From positions 1-6,532 of the forward strand of contig DTWI01000105.1 of the NCBI GenBank assembly GCA_012963075.1: 6,532 bases of DNA, in the 5' to 3' direction. The position numbers and the translations under genes are program-made. Positions 5,747 to 6,532 of the stretch are shown piece after piece (positions within the stretch are counted from its first letter, which is position 1; every line of letters begins with the position of its first letter). The DNA is from Fidelibacterota bacterium (GTDB taxonomy: Bacteria; Marinisomatota; Marinisomatia; Marinisomatales; Marinisomataceae). The notes under the pieces were generated by a model. That model was not told the DNA's origin and did not search any database. It saw only the letters and a list, made by a program, of their open reading frames with translations.

Positions 5747-6532
5747 TTAGTAGATTTGAGCTACTTTGTCAACTATATCATTAGAATTTATATCGTCGGC
5801 ATTGATTATTAAATCGAAGTCTTGTATATCAAACCATTTTAGCTGTCTTTTTGCATATTGTCGTGTTCTTATGACAATTTTTTCAACTGCTTCATCTAAG
5901 CTAATTTTATTGTTCAGATAGAATACAATTTCGTTAAAACCTATATAGTCTAAATGTTCAATATTATAATTATTATCTAATACACTTTTTACCTCTTCTA
6001 CTAATCCATTTTCAACCATAAAAATTGTTCTTTTTGATATTCTTTCATGAAGAGTTTTTCGAGACATTTTTAGATAAATAGTAAAAAAATTATTATAAAA
6101 GTTACTTTTTTTATTGTTTAGAGAAAAATTTTCAGTCATACTCTTCCCAGTAAGCTCATATAGCTCTAATGCTCTCACTAACCTTTTTTTATTATTAATA
6201 TGAACTTTTAAAACATAATTAGGATCAATTAATTGAAGTTTATTGTAAAGTTCTTCTTTATTTTTATCATATTCTTTCTCTAATCTGTTTCTAATATCTA
6301 GATTAGTCTCACTTCCTAAAAAAATACCTTCAAATAATGTTTTAAAATATAAACCAGTACCTCCACATAGAATTGCTGTTTTATTTTTATCTAAAATCAG
6401 TTGAATTTTTTCATCAACAAGCTTTGCATACTCTCCTGCAGAGATAGCATCACCTAGTTCTTTTACAGCAATTAAATGATGAGGAATAGTTTTTAATTGA
6501 TCTTTTGATGGTTGTGCTGTACCGATTGGAAT
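5747..6532 (-). CDS. miaA: tRNA dimethylallyltransferase (MiaA), N-terminus outside window
   Basis: MiaA adds a dimethylallyl group to A37 of tRNAs that read codons starting with U, helping reading accuracy. The frame is open to the right edge, giving 261 visible residues; the family has about 300, so roughly the first 30-40, including the P-loop and the DSxQxY segment, are missing. Visible motifs are IGTAQPS then PHHLI (3-21), GGTGLYFKTLFEG (57-69), a DPNY segment, LVRALELYELTG (118-129), ENGLVEEV, DYIGFNE, and TRQYAKRQLKWF (223-234). A GTG at 6176-6178 could be mistaken for a start but lies inside the conserved VRALE motif. The gene is first in the visible minus-strand block and its stop lies 24 bases before pyrB, so they may share a transcript. 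Confidence in the family is high. Confidence 0.94.
   Translation of the reverse strand: MPIGTAQPSKDQLKTIPHHLIAVKELGDAISAGEYAKLVDEKIQLILDKNKTAILCGGTGLYFKTLFEGIFLGSETNLDIRNRLEKEYDKNKEELYNKLQLIDPNYVLKVHINNKKRLVRALELYELTGKSMTENFSLNNKKSNFYNNFFTIYLKMSRKTLHERISKRTIFMVENGLVEEVKSVLDNNYNIEHLDYIGFNEIVFYLNNKISLDEAVEKIVIRTRQYAKRQLKWFDIQDFDLIINADDINSNDIVDKVAQIY

Overview
This is a bacterial chromosomal window of low G+C (about one third by eye) that is almost entirely coding. All nine genes belong to conserved housekeeping families. Seven genes lie on the minus strand as one directional block, read from right to left: miaA (its start lies outside the window), pyrB, pyrC, rplM, rpsI, rpsB, tsf and frr make up the block, of which miaA is the only incomplete one. 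The 3' end of a plus-strand nrdJ (adenosylcobalamin-dependent ribonucleotide reductase) converges on frr from the left edge. (Counting miaA, the minus-strand block has eight members.)

Layout. Positions 3-533 (+) hold the C-terminal part of NrdJ, with its TSCPD region and cysteine-rich tail. Positions 534-674 are a short convergent spacer holding an unexplained open frame without a usual start codon. Positions 675-3430 (-) hold rplM-rpsI-rpsB-tsf-frr (L13, S9, S2, EF-Ts, ribosome recycling factor), mostly with junctions of a few bases. Positions 3498-5722 (-) hold pyrC and pyrB, overlapping by the four bases ATGA; these are two successive steps of UMP synthesis. Positions 5747-6532 (-) hold most of miaA (tRNA dimethylallyltransferase). 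No stretch longer than 141 bases lacks a gene. I see no tRNA, rRNA, CRISPR array, insertion sequence or phage gene.

Organism. The low G+C, very tight spacing, nearly absent Shine-Dalgarno sequences, class II ribonucleotide reductase and rplM-rpsI-rpsB-tsf order would fit a small-genome, free-living, probably aquatic bacterium. The FCB group or a nearby phylum such as Marinimicrobia is one possibility. The short EF-Ts (199 aa) fits typical Bacteroidota poorly. This placement is inference and weak.

How the genes work together. The block combines translation factors and ribosomal proteins with carbamoyl-aspartate and dihydroorotate formation and one tRNA modification gene, so growth-linked co-expression is plausible. 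The most notable structural point is that tsf is followed directly by frr, without the pyrH (UMP kinase) gene that commonly sits between them. I found no convincing previously undescribed system here. The findings are modest anomalies within ordinary core genes.
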